Below, piece by piece: positions 26,667-35,191 of a stretch of 64,000 nt of DNA. Every line of letters begins with the position of its first letter. Positions within the stretch are counted from its first letter, which is position 1. A model generated the notes under the pieces. The model did not search any database and was not told the origin of the DNA. It was given only the letters and a program-made list of their open reading frames with translations. The position numbers and the translations under genes were made by a program. Source of the DNA: Bacteroidota bacterium (lineage in GTDB: Bacteria; Bacteroidota; Bacteroidia; Flavobacteriales; Flavobacteriaceae); assembly GCA_020161455.1 (NCBI GenBank), contig JAIUNZ010000002.1:1-64000 (forward strand), written 5' to 3'.

Positions 26667-28064
26667 ATGAAAAACATATATCTCTTTCTTTTCAGTTTTA
26701 TATCACTAATCTCTTTTAGTCAAATCAAGTTAACTTCTTTCCCGATTGAATTAAAACGCAGTGCAGAAAATCATCAAATGATGAATTTTGTTGATAAAAA
26801 CAGTAATGAAATCTACACTTTTGTTGCTGATAAAGAAACTGTTATTGGAGTAAAATTTAACAGTGCCGTTTTTGTTTCTGACAGTATAGCAACATCAAAG
26901 CCTTTCAATTTTCAATACATTATTGGTTATAGTTTTTCAAAAGAAAACAATCCAACGGTGCATTGGATTACCGAAGATAACAAAAAAATAATGTCGATTG
27001 AATATGATTTTTCTAAAAATCCAAAAGACTACACTGCTACCGAAACAATCTTTTCTAACGAATCGATTTTAGCGTCATTTTCCAATAATGGCGTTTTTTA
27101 CATCATTACCGATAACGATAAAAACGACATGAAATTATATGAATTTGGCACTCAAAATAACACTACAACACTACCATCAGGTAATTTAAATTTCACAGAT
27201 TCCAAAGACAAACCAATTAAAATCAGTCAAGTTTTTATTGAAAACCCGTTGGTACGCATGGAAACTAATTTCTATAATCCGCTGATGGCAACGGCAGAGA
27301 AAGTAAAATTTTATGTAGAAAACAACCGTGCTATTTTTACGTTTGATTTGAACCGTTCGAAAACTGAAATTTTAGAAATTGATTTGAATTCGAAAACTAT
27401 TTCTAAAAAAGAATACCAACAATCTACGCTCGAAAATGGCTCTAATCAATCGAATTCTTATTATTTGAATGAAAAATTATTCCAAGTAAAATCGAATGAA
27501 AAACAATTGTTGCTGCGCATTACCGATTGCTATTCGAAAACGGTTATCAAAGAATATTCGCTTTCAGAAAAAGAAAATCCTTTTGAGTATTCTTCTTTTT
27601 TAATTCAAACCGAACAATACAAACCCGAAACCTTGAGTTCGCTAAAAAGGTTTTTGAGAAAGATAGAAAACAGCAATTTGGCCTTTTCAATTTTTCAAAT
27701 AAACGAAGGTTATGTTGTTAGTTTTGGTGCCAACAAAACAAGTGCTAGTTCTGGTGGATTAGCTTTTGGTATTGGCGTTGGTATTGGTTCTATATTGGCT
27801 AGTGGTACTTTTGTAGATGTAGGCAATTTTGATAATAGCAGAACGCAAAGTGTGTTTTTAGATTTTGATTGTGATGCTAATTTTAACATCATTCCGCCCA
27901 AAAACACGGTCTTGGCAACCAGCATTATTTCTGGTTTTATTGCCCAAAATGACAATATTCGACTGTATCAAACCTTTCCTTATCGCGATTATTTTGTGCT
28001 AAGTTATTATGACAAAAAAGCCAAGCAAGTTGTTTTGTATAAATTTCAAAACGGATTTAATTGA
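26667..28064 (+). CDS. Secreted protein of unknown function, 465 residues
   Basis: A signal peptide (MKNIYLFLFSFISLISFS) is followed by a long region rich in beta-strand patterns with no motif I recognise. A glycine-rich hydrophobic stretch (GGLAFGIGVGIGSILASG, about residues 367-384) stands out and could be a membrane-inserted or packed turn. There is no lipobox and no type IX tail. Its 3' end overlaps the convergent gene on the minus strand by 8 bp. Confidence 0.75.
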   Translation: MKNIYLFLFSFISLISFSQIKLTSFPIELKRSAENHQMMNFVDKNSNEIYTFVADKETVIGVKFNSAVFVSDSIATSKPFNFQYIIGYSFSKENNPTVHWITEDNKKIMSIEYDFSKNPKDYTATETIFSNESILASFSNNGVFYIITDNDKNDMKLYEFGTQNNTTTLPSGNLNFTDSKDKPIKISQVFIENPLVRMETNFYNPLMATAEKVKFYVENNRAIFTFDLNRSKTEILEIDLNSKTISKKEYQQSTLENGSNQSNSYYLNEKLFQVKSNEKQLLLRITDCYSKTVIKEYSLSEKENPFEYSSFLIQTEQYKPETLSSLKRFLRKIENSNLAFSIFQINEGYVVSFGANKTSASSGGLAFGIGVGIGSILASGTFVDVGNFDNSRTQSVFLDFDCDANFNIIPPKNTVLATSIISGFIAQNDNIRLYQTFPYRDYFVLSYYDKKAKQVVLYKFQNGFN

Positions 28065-28500
28065 GATACGTCCAATTATTCCCATCACTAAAAACTGTTA
28101 CTGTTCTTAGATTTCCTTCATACATATAAATTTGACTACTTCCTGTTGTAGAGTTTTTTGGAAAAAGCAAACCTGTTGTAGTTATCAATTGTGCTGTTAC
28201 GGTATTGTTTATATTTCTAATAATATACATCCGCCCAGGTACTAATGTTGGATTGGGTAATTCAAATTTGTCATCGGTTGCTGTTGGATTTATCGAAATA
28301 TATATTCCATCATTTATTACCACAGAAGTTCCTACAGAACCAGTTCCGTTTCCTGTAATATTGATTACTTTTACCGATAAATTCCCGTTAATATCTAAAG
28401 TGCTTTGAGGCATCACAGTATTGATTCCAACTTGAGCGAAACAATTACTTGAAGCATAAAGTACTAAAAATAAAAGAAATAAAAACTTAATTTTGTTCAT
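28057..28500 (-). CDS. Small secreted protein with VGINT-TLDINGN start
   Basis: This 147-residue protein has a signal peptide (MNKIKFLFLLFLVLYASSN, ending CFA) and a mature start QVGINTVMPQSTLDINGNLS. That opening is common in secreted Bacteroidota proteins, some of which carry tail-fibre or collagen-like repeats. Most of the remainder (GRMYIIRNINN, LLFPKNSTTGSS, TVFSDGNNWTYLN) resembles the short beta module that usually follows such repeats. The function is unknown. Confidence 0.75.
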   Translation of the reverse strand: MNKIKFLFLLFLVLYASSNCFAQVGINTVMPQSTLDINGNLSVKVINITGNGTGSVGTSVVINDGIYISINPTATDDKFELPNPTLVPGRMYIIRNINNTVTAQLITTTGLLFPKNSTTGSSQIYMYEGNLRTVTVFSDGNNWTYLN

Positions 28501-28660
28501 GTTTTACAATGATACCATTTTTAAATGTACAGAAACTATTTAGAAAATGGCTGCCAAAATTATTTTTAAACCCACCGAAAACGTTTGCGTGTTGACAACT
28601 TTATCTTTTTTGTGTTAAAATTTTACATTTTTTGAACCAAAAAAATCAATAAAAAAACGA

Positions 28661-29101
28661 TTAGTAGGCATTTAAAACAGCAAGAATATCATGACCATAT
28701 TTTTCGGCTCTTACGGTTCCAAAACCAGTTATCTTTCCTAAATCATTCAACGACGTTGGATTTTCTTTTGCAATATGAATTAAATGTGAATTGTGACAAA
28801 TTCTAAAAGATGACCAACCTAATTTTTCTGCCAAATCATTACGCCAACTTCGCAATGCTTTAAAAATTTTTTGCTCTTCGATAGATAAATCATCGATTGA
28901 AAAGGCAACCTCATTTTTTTCTTTAGTAACTTTTTTTGGTTCATAAAAAACTACTGCCGACCAATAATCGACCGTTCCATTAGTTACAAAATTAGTAGAA
29001 CTCAACTTTACTTCTACAGTATCTAAAAACTCATTCATTCGGTTTTGATCAATAATACAAAACTCTTTGCTCAAACGAATATTAAAAACTCGAATATTCA
29101 T
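28661..29101 (-). CDS. HRDC domain protein
   Basis: This 146-residue protein ends in a clear HRDC domain (about 72-146: ALRSWRNDLAEKLGWSSFRICHNSHL, then LGKITGFGTVRAEKYGHDIL). That domain is the nucleic-acid-binding module found at the C-terminus of RecQ helicases and RNase D. The N-terminal half (FCIIDQNRMNEFLDTVEVKL) is not familiar. No helicase or nuclease is attached. It lies downstream of ssb but behind its terminator. Confidence 0.85.
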   Translation of the reverse strand: MNIRVFNIRLSKEFCIIDQNRMNEFLDTVEVKLSSTNFVTNGTVDYWSAVVFYEPKKVTKEKNEVAFSIDDLSIEEQKIFKALRSWRNDLAEKLGWSSFRICHNSHLIHIAKENPTSLNDLGKITGFGTVRAEKYGHDILAVLNAY

Positions 29102-29124
29102 AATTTAAAAATTTTAATGGATTA

Positions 29125-29160
29125 AAAAATGCACGAACTTCAAGAAATTCGTGCATTTTT
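29125..29160 (-). terminator. Terminator after ssb
   Basis: AAAAATGCACGAA (29125-29137) pairs with TTCGTGCATTTTT (29148-29160), a 13 bp perfect stem followed on the minus strand by a T run. It separates ssb from the HRDC gene. Confidence 0.85.
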
Positions 29161-29169
29161 ATACTCTGC

Positions 29170-29502
29170 TTATTTTCCTAATAACAAAACATCGTTGGCA
29201 ACAACTTCGGTTAAATAGCGTTTTACTCCGTCTTTATCAACATAATCACTGTATGTTAATTTACCCTCAATCGCAATTTCTTTACCTTTTGTTACATATT
29301 TTTCAATAATCTCGGCAACTTTACCCCAAGCTTTTACTCGATGCCATTGCGTGTCTTCTACTTTTTCACCTTTCGAATTGGTGTAACTTTCATTAGTAGC
29401 TAAAGATAAATTTACTACTTTTTTTCCTTCTCCAAAAATTTTTACTTCTGGCTCTTGTCCTACGTGTCCAATTAATTGTACTTTGTTTTTCATGGCGTTC
29501 AT
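29170..29502 (-). CDS. ssb: Single-stranded DNA-binding protein, short form
   Basis: This 110-residue protein is a single OB fold with the SSB pattern: KVQLIGHVGQEPEV, VVNLSLATNESY, QWHRVKAWGKVAEII and VTKGKEIAIEGKL. It ends right after the fold (EVVANDVLLLGK). The acidic C-terminal tip that recruits repair and replication partners in standard SSBs is absent, so it may be an accessory SSB. A second in-frame ATG lies at 29493. Confidence 0.92.
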   Translation of the reverse strand: MNAMKNKVQLIGHVGQEPEVKIFGEGKKVVNLSLATNESYTNSKGEKVEDTQWHRVKAWGKVAEIIEKYVTKGKEIAIEGKLTYSDYVDKDGVKRYLTEVVANDVLLLGK

Positions 29503-29679
29503 GGCGTTTAAATTTTAAAATGGTTTATATATTTATTTTTTTGTCTAGTGAAAATTGAACAATTATTTTATTGTCATTGAATTTGAATTTTAAAATTGTA
29601 TTTGTCATTCTTTCATTTCGACGATGCAAAGTTGTGATAGTGAACAAAAATTATTCGGTAGTTATCTATTTACTTTCGG

Positions 29680-29705
29680 TTGTAACTATTTGTAACCGTT
29701 TGTAA
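29680..29705 (+). promoter_or_regulatory. Three TTGTAA repeats at exact 10 bp spacing
   Basis: TTGTAA occurs at 29680, 29690 and 29700, one helical turn apart, between the divergent ssb and GNAT-nitrilase genes. This 247 bp gap holds no other gene that I can support. The repeats could be a regulator binding array. Confidence 0.35.
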
Positions 29706-29749
29706 ATGGATAATATTTTTTTATCTTTACTAAAAATCAATAATTTAAG

Positions 29750-31273
29750 ATGCAAGAGATTAAAACAGTAGAATTACGAAATTTACAACTAGAAGATTAC
29801 AAACAACTGAAATCGTCAATGATAGAAGCCTATCCTGGCATGGAAAACAGCTATTGGAAAGAGGAACAAATCGAAAAACTGCTTACTATTTTCCCCGAAG
29901 GTCAGTTGGTAATTGTTGTTGATGACAAAGTAGTTGGCTCGGCGCTTTCCTTAATTATTGACGAAGACTTTGTAGATAAAAGTCACGATTATAAAAAAAT
30001 AACTGGGAACTACACATTCTCTACTCACAACGCTGATAGCGAAATTTTATATGGAATTGACGTCTTTATTCACCCAAATTATAGGGGTTTACGACTGGGA
30101 AGACGGCTTTACGACGCTAGAAAAGAATTGTGCGAACAATTAAATTTAAAATCGATTGTCTTTGCCGGACGTATTCCTAATTATGGAAAATACGCAGAGG
30201 AACTTTCCCCAAAAGCTTATATTGAAAAAGTTAGAAAAAAAGAAATCCACGATCCCGTTTTGTCGTTTCAATTGAGCAATGATTTCCATGTGATGCGTGT
30301 GATGAAAAACTATCTTGAAGGCGACAAAAAATCGAAAGAATATGCAGTTTTATTAGAATGGAATAACATTTATTATGATGAAAGTCCACGATTTATTAAT
30401 ACTGAAAGAAGTATTATTCGCCTTGGGTTGGTGCAATGGCAAATGCGTTCGCTGAGTAACTTGGAAGAGTTTTTCAACCAAGCCGAGTTTTTTATCGATG
30501 CTGTTTCGGGTTATGAAAGCGATTTTGCATTGTTTCCCGAGTTGTTTATTGCGCCGTTGATGGCAGATTATAATCACCTTTCAGAGGCAGATGCCATTCG
30601 AGAACTTGCCAAATATGCCGAACCTATTAAAAAGAAATTTCAAGAATTTGCCATATCTTATAATATCAATATCATCAGTGGCAGTATGCCTTATCTGGAA
30701 GACGGCATTCTATACAACGCTGGTTTTCTTTGCAAAAGAGATGGCACAAATGAAGTGTACAAAAAAATTCACATCACACCCAACGAAGTATTCCATTGGG
30801 GAATTACTGGTGGCAGCAAAATTCAAACCTTTGACACCGATTGTGGAAAAATAGGCGTTGTTATTTGCTATGATATTGAGTTTCCAGAATTATCTCGACT
30901 AATGGCAGACGAAGGAATGAACATTCTTTTTGTACCGTTTTTAACCGATACTCAAAACGGTTATACTCGTGTAAAATGTTGTGCTCAAGCCAGAGCCATA
31001 GAAAACGAGTGTTATGTTGCCATTGCTGGCTGTGTTGGAAATCTTCCAAAAGTGAACAACATGGACATTCAATATGCGCAAGCGGCTGTTTTTACACCAT
31101 CAGATTTTGCTTTTCCTAGCAACGGAATTAAAGCCGAAGCCACACCAAATACTGAGATGACACTGATTGTTGATGTAGATATTAACCTTTTAAAAGAACT
31201 TCACGAACATGGTAGTGTTAAAATAATGAAAGATCGAAGACATGATTTGTATAGTATAAAAAAATTGAAGTAA
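29750..31273 (+). CDS. Fused GNAT N-acetyltransferase and nitrilase-family amidohydrolase
   Basis: This 507-residue protein has two domains. Residues 1-215 form a GNAT acetyltransferase with the acetyl-CoA loop in NYRGLRLGRRLYDARKELCE. Residues 220-507 form a carbon-nitrogen hydrolase with the Glu-Lys-Cys triad: Glu in LFPELFIAP, Lys in YKKIHITPNE and Cys in GVVICYDIEFPEL. This fusion is known in several bacterial groups, but its reaction is not established to my knowledge. It may act on a small amine or amide. It probably stands alone or leads the next two genes. Confidence 0.92.
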   Translation: MQEIKTVELRNLQLEDYKQLKSSMIEAYPGMENSYWKEEQIEKLLTIFPEGQLVIVVDDKVVGSALSLIIDEDFVDKSHDYKKITGNYTFSTHNADSEILYGIDVFIHPNYRGLRLGRRLYDARKELCEQLNLKSIVFAGRIPNYGKYAEELSPKAYIEKVRKKEIHDPVLSFQLSNDFHVMRVMKNYLEGDKKSKEYAVLLEWNNIYYDESPRFINTERSIIRLGLVQWQMRSLSNLEEFFNQAEFFIDAVSGYESDFALFPELFIAPLMADYNHLSEADAIRELAKYAEPIKKKFQEFAISYNINIISGSMPYLEDGILYNAGFLCKRDGTNEVYKKIHITPNEVFHWGITGGSKIQTFDTDCGKIGVVICYDIEFPELSRLMADEGMNILFVPFLTDTQNGYTRVKCCAQARAIENECYVAIAGCVGNLPKVNNMDIQYAQAAVFTPSDFAFPSNGIKAEATPNTEMTLIVDVDINLLKELHEHGSVKIMKDRRHDLYSIKKLK

Positions 31274-31318
31274 GTTGGGTTTAAAAAATGGATTAGTCTT
31301 AAAATTAAACAATCGATT

Positions 31319-31669
31319 ATGACAAAGAACTGTTTAGAATGTAATGAAAAAATTATTGGTCGCGAGGACAAAAAGTTTTGCAGCGATGGTTGTCGTAATA
31401 GTTACAACAACAAAATAAACAAAGACAGCACCAATTATATGCGAAACATCAACAACAAGTTGCGGAAAAATTATCGCATTTTGAGTGCTTTAAACATTGA
31501 TGGGAAATCTAAAACCACTAAGTCAAAACTGCTGAGCAAAGGATTTGACTTTGAATACATGACTACTATTTTGCACACCAAAACTGGAAATACCTATCAT
31601 TTTGTGTACGATCAAGGATATATGGTTTTAGACAATGACTTTTATATGTTAGTTAAGAAAGATATTTAA
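31319..31669 (+). CDS. Zinc-ribbon protein, 116 residues
   Basis: The N-terminus is a treble-clef zinc site, CLECNEKIIGREDKKFCSDGC, with four Cys ligands. A basic region (NNKLRKNYRILSALN) suggests nucleic-acid contact, and a beta-rich tail follows (GNTYHFVYDQGYMVLD). The same layout occurs in small conserved Bacteroidota proteins annotated as DUF2116-like. It lies 10 bp before the M28 peptidase gene. Confidence 0.8.
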   Translation: MTKNCLECNEKIIGREDKKFCSDGCRNSYNNKINKDSTNYMRNINNKLRKNYRILSALNIDGKSKTTKSKLLSKGFDFEYMTTILHTKTGNTYHFVYDQGYMVLDNDFYMLVKKDI

Positions 31670-31679
31670 TAAAGTTCGC

Positions 31680-34094
31680 ATGAAAAACAACCAACCGACC
31701 ATAATTGTTGCCTTACTTTTGATTGGATTACTTTCGGGTATTTTCTACTTTATGATGCCACAAAGTTATGACACTTCAGAAGCACCACTTTCTGAGTTTT
31801 CAACCAAACGAGCTTTAGAAAAAGTGAAGCACATTTCGCAAAAACCACATTATGTTGGTTCGCAAAATCATGTTTTAGTGGCAAACTACATAAAAAAAGA
31901 GTTGCAAGATTTAGGCTTGCAAACTTCCGATCAAGAAGGTTTTGTAATGACCGAAAAAGGAACGTTGGTAAAAGCCAAAAACATTTTAGCCAAAATAAAA
32001 GGCACTTCTTCTGCGCTCAGTGAGACTAATAATTCTAAATCATTGGTATTACTTTCTCACTATGATTCTGCACCACATTCCTATTCACTAGGTGCTAGTG
32101 ATGATGCTTCTGGTGTAGCAACAATTATAGAGAGTGTTCGAGGATTTTTGCACAATAAAACCAAACATAAAAACGACATCATTATTCTTTTTACTGATGC
32201 CGAAGAAATAGGTTTGAATGGTGCAGCACTTTTTACAACACAACATCAGTGGGCAAAAGAGGTTGGCTTGGTATTAAACTTTGAGGCACGTGGCTCGTCT
32301 GGTCCGAGTTATATGTTGATGGAAACCAACAAAGGAAATAGCAAGATGGTTGATGCTTTTAAGGCCGGAAAAGCACCTTGGTCTGTTTCCAATTCATTGA
32401 TGTATAGCATTTATAAAATGTTGCCCAACGATACTGATTTGACAGTTTTTAGAGAAGTAAAACAAATACAAGGATTTAATTTTGCGTTCATTGATAGTCA
32501 TTATAATTATCATACATCTCGCGATAATTATCAAAACCTTTCGAGAGAAACCTTAGCACATCAAGGAAGTTATTTGTTTCCGCTACTAACTTATTTTTCA
32601 AACGTTGATTTAAGTAATTTGAATGCTACTAACGACCAAGTATATTTCAACATTCCTTTTTCGTTTGTGAGTTATCCCTTTTCATGGATTCTTCCCATGT
32701 TACTCATCACTTTTGGATTATTCTTATTGTTTGTGTTTGTTGGTTTAGGAAAAAGAGCTTTATTATTAGACGAAGTTTTCAAAGGTTTTAAACCGTTTTT
32801 TGGTGCGTTGATTACGTCTGGTGCAGTTACTTATATTGGTTGGAAATTACTTTTGAATTTTTATCCTCAATACAACGACATCCTCCACGGGTTTACTTAT
32901 AATGGTCACGATTATATTTATGCTTTTGTGAGTTTGACTTTAGGTTTTTGTTTTTTATTTTATAAAAAACAAGCCAAGCACAACGCTGCAATGAATCAAT
33001 TATTTGCTCCATTATTAATTTGGTTACTACTAAATACTGCCATTGCTTTTAAACTTGAAGGTGCAGGATTTTTAATCATTCCTGTAATTTGTAGCACTAT
33101 AATGTTGGCAGTTTATGTGTTTACCCAAAGAAGTTATTGGGTTTTAAATTTGATTTTGTCTATTCCAGCATTACTGCTTTTAGTCCCATTTATTATGATG
33201 TTTCCTATTGGGTTAGGGTTAAAAATACTTTTTGGAAGTGCTGTTTTAACCGTACTTGCCTTTACGCTTTTACTTCCGATTTTTGGAAATTTTGAAAAGA
33301 AGAATTTATGGTCAATTTTATTCTTTTTATTATCCATTGGATTATTCATAAAAGCACATCAAATCTCAGAGTTTAGTACTGAACGACCAAAGCCAAACAG
33401 TTTAGTATATCTATTGAATGCAGATACTCAAAAAGCCTATTGGGCTACTTATGACAAAAATTTAGATGAATGGACCAAAGGATATTTGGGCGAAAAACCA
33501 GCTGATGCAAAAATATTAAATACTAATAAACTGTACAGCAAATATGGTTCTTCCTATACTTATATGGCTGAAGCTCCGATAAAAAATATTTCTTCGCCAA
33601 ACATTGAGTTTTTAACCGATTCTATCATTGGAAGTCAACATGTTTATAAAATAAAAATTTCACCCAATCGAAATGTAAATCGATATGATGTATTTGTAAA
33701 AAACGGAATTACTATTAATAGTTTAATCGCTAATGGCGTAAAATCAATTGATTTTAAAAGCAATATTGCAAGTAAAACTTCGGGTAAAATTTTAAGTTAT
33801 TATGTAGTTGAAAATATTCCGTTAGAATTAGAGTTTTCGATAAAAGCTAATGATAAATTAGATTTAGAATTATTAGAGAGTTCTTTTGATTTGATGTCAA
33901 ATACTGATTTTACAATCACCAAAAGAAAGTCGTGGATGATTCCAACACCTTTTGTATTAACCGATGCTGTGATTATTAGACAAAAAGTAAAACCATCAAC
34001 TCATAGCAGTCTAAGAACACCAAGAATTGCTTTGCCTAGCCGAAGATATACTTCGCCCGATAGTTTGAATGTTGTAATGGATAGTTTAAAATAA
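31680..34094 (+). CDS. M28 family zinc aminopeptidase with C-terminal membrane domain
   Basis: This 804-residue protein begins with a membrane anchor (IIVALLLIGLLSGIFYFMM). The M28 domain (about 30-310) shows the two-zinc ligands: His in LLSHYDSAPHS, Asp in GASDDASGV, the Glu pair in TDAEEIGLNG, an acidic residue in FEARG, and His in YHTSRDN. Eight or so membrane helices follow, then an extracytoplasmic beta domain to the end. The catalytic domain faces the periplasm. It resembles the ER aminopeptidase/Ermp1 layout. Its stop overlaps the next ATG. Confidence 0.9.
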   Translation: MKNNQPTIIVALLLIGLLSGIFYFMMPQSYDTSEAPLSEFSTKRALEKVKHISQKPHYVGSQNHVLVANYIKKELQDLGLQTSDQEGFVMTEKGTLVKAKNILAKIKGTSSALSETNNSKSLVLLSHYDSAPHSYSLGASDDASGVATIIESVRGFLHNKTKHKNDIIILFTDAEEIGLNGAALFTTQHQWAKEVGLVLNFEARGSSGPSYMLMETNKGNSKMVDAFKAGKAPWSVSNSLMYSIYKMLPNDTDLTVFREVKQIQGFNFAFIDSHYNYHTSRDNYQNLSRETLAHQGSYLFPLLTYFSNVDLSNLNATNDQVYFNIPFSFVSYPFSWILPMLLITFGLFLLFVFVGLGKRALLLDEVFKGFKPFFGALITSGAVTYIGWKLLLNFYPQYNDILHGFTYNGHDYIYAFVSLTLGFCFLFYKKQAKHNAAMNQLFAPLLIWLLLNTAIAFKLEGAGFLIIPVICSTIMLAVYVFTQRSYWVLNLILSIPALLLLVPFIMMFPIGLGLKILFGSAVLTVLAFTLLLPIFGNFEKKNLWSILFFLLSIGLFIKAHQISEFSTERPKPNSLVYLLNADTQKAYWATYDKNLDEWTKGYLGEKPADAKILNTNKLYSKYGSSYTYMAEAPIKNISSPNIEFLTDSIIGSQHVYKIKISPNRNVNRYDVFVKNGITINSLIANGVKSIDFKSNIASKTSGKILSYYVVENIPLELEFSIKANDKLDLELLESSFDLMSNTDFTITKRKSWMIPTPFVLTDAVIIRQKVKPSTHSSLRTPRIALPSRRYTSPDSLNVVMDSLK

Positions 34095-34897
34095 TGACAC
34101 AAATATCAATACTTGGTTGCGGTTGGTTGGGTTTACCTTTAGCAAAATCTTTGATAGAAAAAGGTTTTTGGGTTAATGGTTCTACTACATCTTTAGAGAA
34201 AATTGCTGTTTTAAAAAACGAAGGAATAACTGCTTTTCAAATTGAAGTAACAGAAAACGAAATCATTGGAAACCTTGAAAATTTTCTTAAAAATTCAGCA
34301 ATTTTAATCCTTGATATTCCACCCAAATTACGTGGAAATCAACCTGAAAATTTTGTTGAAAAAATCAAAAACATACTTTCATTTGTTGAAAATTCGAGTG
34401 TTCAAAAAGTGCTTTTTATTAGTTCAACTTCGGTTTATGCGGATGATAATTCTAAAATTAATGAAGAAACAAAACCTCAACCCGAAACAGAAAGCGGAAA
34501 ACAACTTTTAGAAGTAGAACAACTTTTACTAAACAATACTAATTTTAAAACAACCGTTCTTCGTTTTGGTGGTTTGATTGGAGAAAACCGACATCCAATA
34601 TATTTTTTAGCAGGAAGAAAAGATATTCAAAATCCTGATGCGCCGATTAATATAATACATCTAAAGGATTGTATTGGAGTTATTGAATCTGTTATTGAAA
34701 AAAATATTTGGAACGAAACTTTTAATGCTGTTTGTCCATTTCATCCTACTAGAAAAGACTATTATACTCAAAAAGCTATTGCGCTAAATTTACCAATTCC
34801 CGAATTTGATTTTTCAAATAAATCCATTGGAAAAATAATTTCTTCAACAAAAACAGAAACCGTTTTAAACTATACTTTTCAAAAAACTAATTTATGA
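34094..34897 (+). CDS. NAD(P)-dependent epimerase-like protein (YeeZ-like)
   Basis: This 267-residue protein has the Rossmann motif ILGCGWLGLPLA at the very start and a serine-rich strand (LFISSTSVYAD) like atypical extended SDRs. The usual YxxxK is not clear: after SVYAD comes ETESGKQLLEVEQ. The lack of an obvious catalytic Tyr-Lys pair fits the YeeZ group, whose role is unknown. It overlaps the genes on both sides by 1 and 4 bp. Confidence 0.85.
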   Translation: MTQISILGCGWLGLPLAKSLIEKGFWVNGSTTSLEKIAVLKNEGITAFQIEVTENEIIGNLENFLKNSAILILDIPPKLRGNQPENFVEKIKNILSFVENSSVQKVLFISSTSVYADDNSKINEETKPQPETESGKQLLEVEQLLLNNTNFKTTVLRFGGLIGENRHPIYFLAGRKDIQNPDAPINIIHLKDCIGVIESVIEKNIWNETFNAVCPFHPTRKDYYTQKAIALNLPIPEFDFSNKSIGKIISSTKTETVLNYTFQKTNL

Positions 34898-35145
34898 ATT
34901 TTAATGATTTGATTGGAACTATTGGCGTTGGAATTATTCTTCTTGCTTATTTTTTGAATATTTATTCCTTGATAAAAAAAGACGGTATTCTATTTTATTT
35001 GATGAATATTATTGGTGCAAGTATTGCGTGCTTTGCATCGGTTTTAATAAGCTATATGCCATTCATAATCCTTGAAGCAACTTGGGCAATCGTTAGTGTG
35101 ATTGGATTACTTAAAGTCATAAAAAATGCCCCAAATAGTGATTAA
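34894..35145 (+). CDS. Small membrane protein, CBU_0592-like
   Basis: This 83-residue protein has three hydrophobic segments (GTIGVGIILLAYFLNIYSL, GILFYLMNIIGASIACFAS, FIILEATWAIVSVIGLLKV). The pattern with a conserved EATW in the last helix matches the CBU_0592 membrane family of unknown function. It overlaps the epimerase-like gene by 4 bp and ends the run that began at 31319. Confidence 0.82.
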   Translation: MNFNDLIGTIGVGIILLAYFLNIYSLIKKDGILFYLMNIIGASIACFASVLISYMPFIILEATWAIVSVIGLLKVIKNAPNSD

Positions 35146-35191
35146 CTTTTTGAGGCATGTTTAGTATAATTTGAAGTTTTTTATTTTTTGT

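Noticed and set aside
35126..35158. Hairpin at the end of the CBU_0592-like gene (ATGCCCCAAA with TTTGAGGCAT)
   Set aside because: One mismatch and no T run. Possible weak terminator only.
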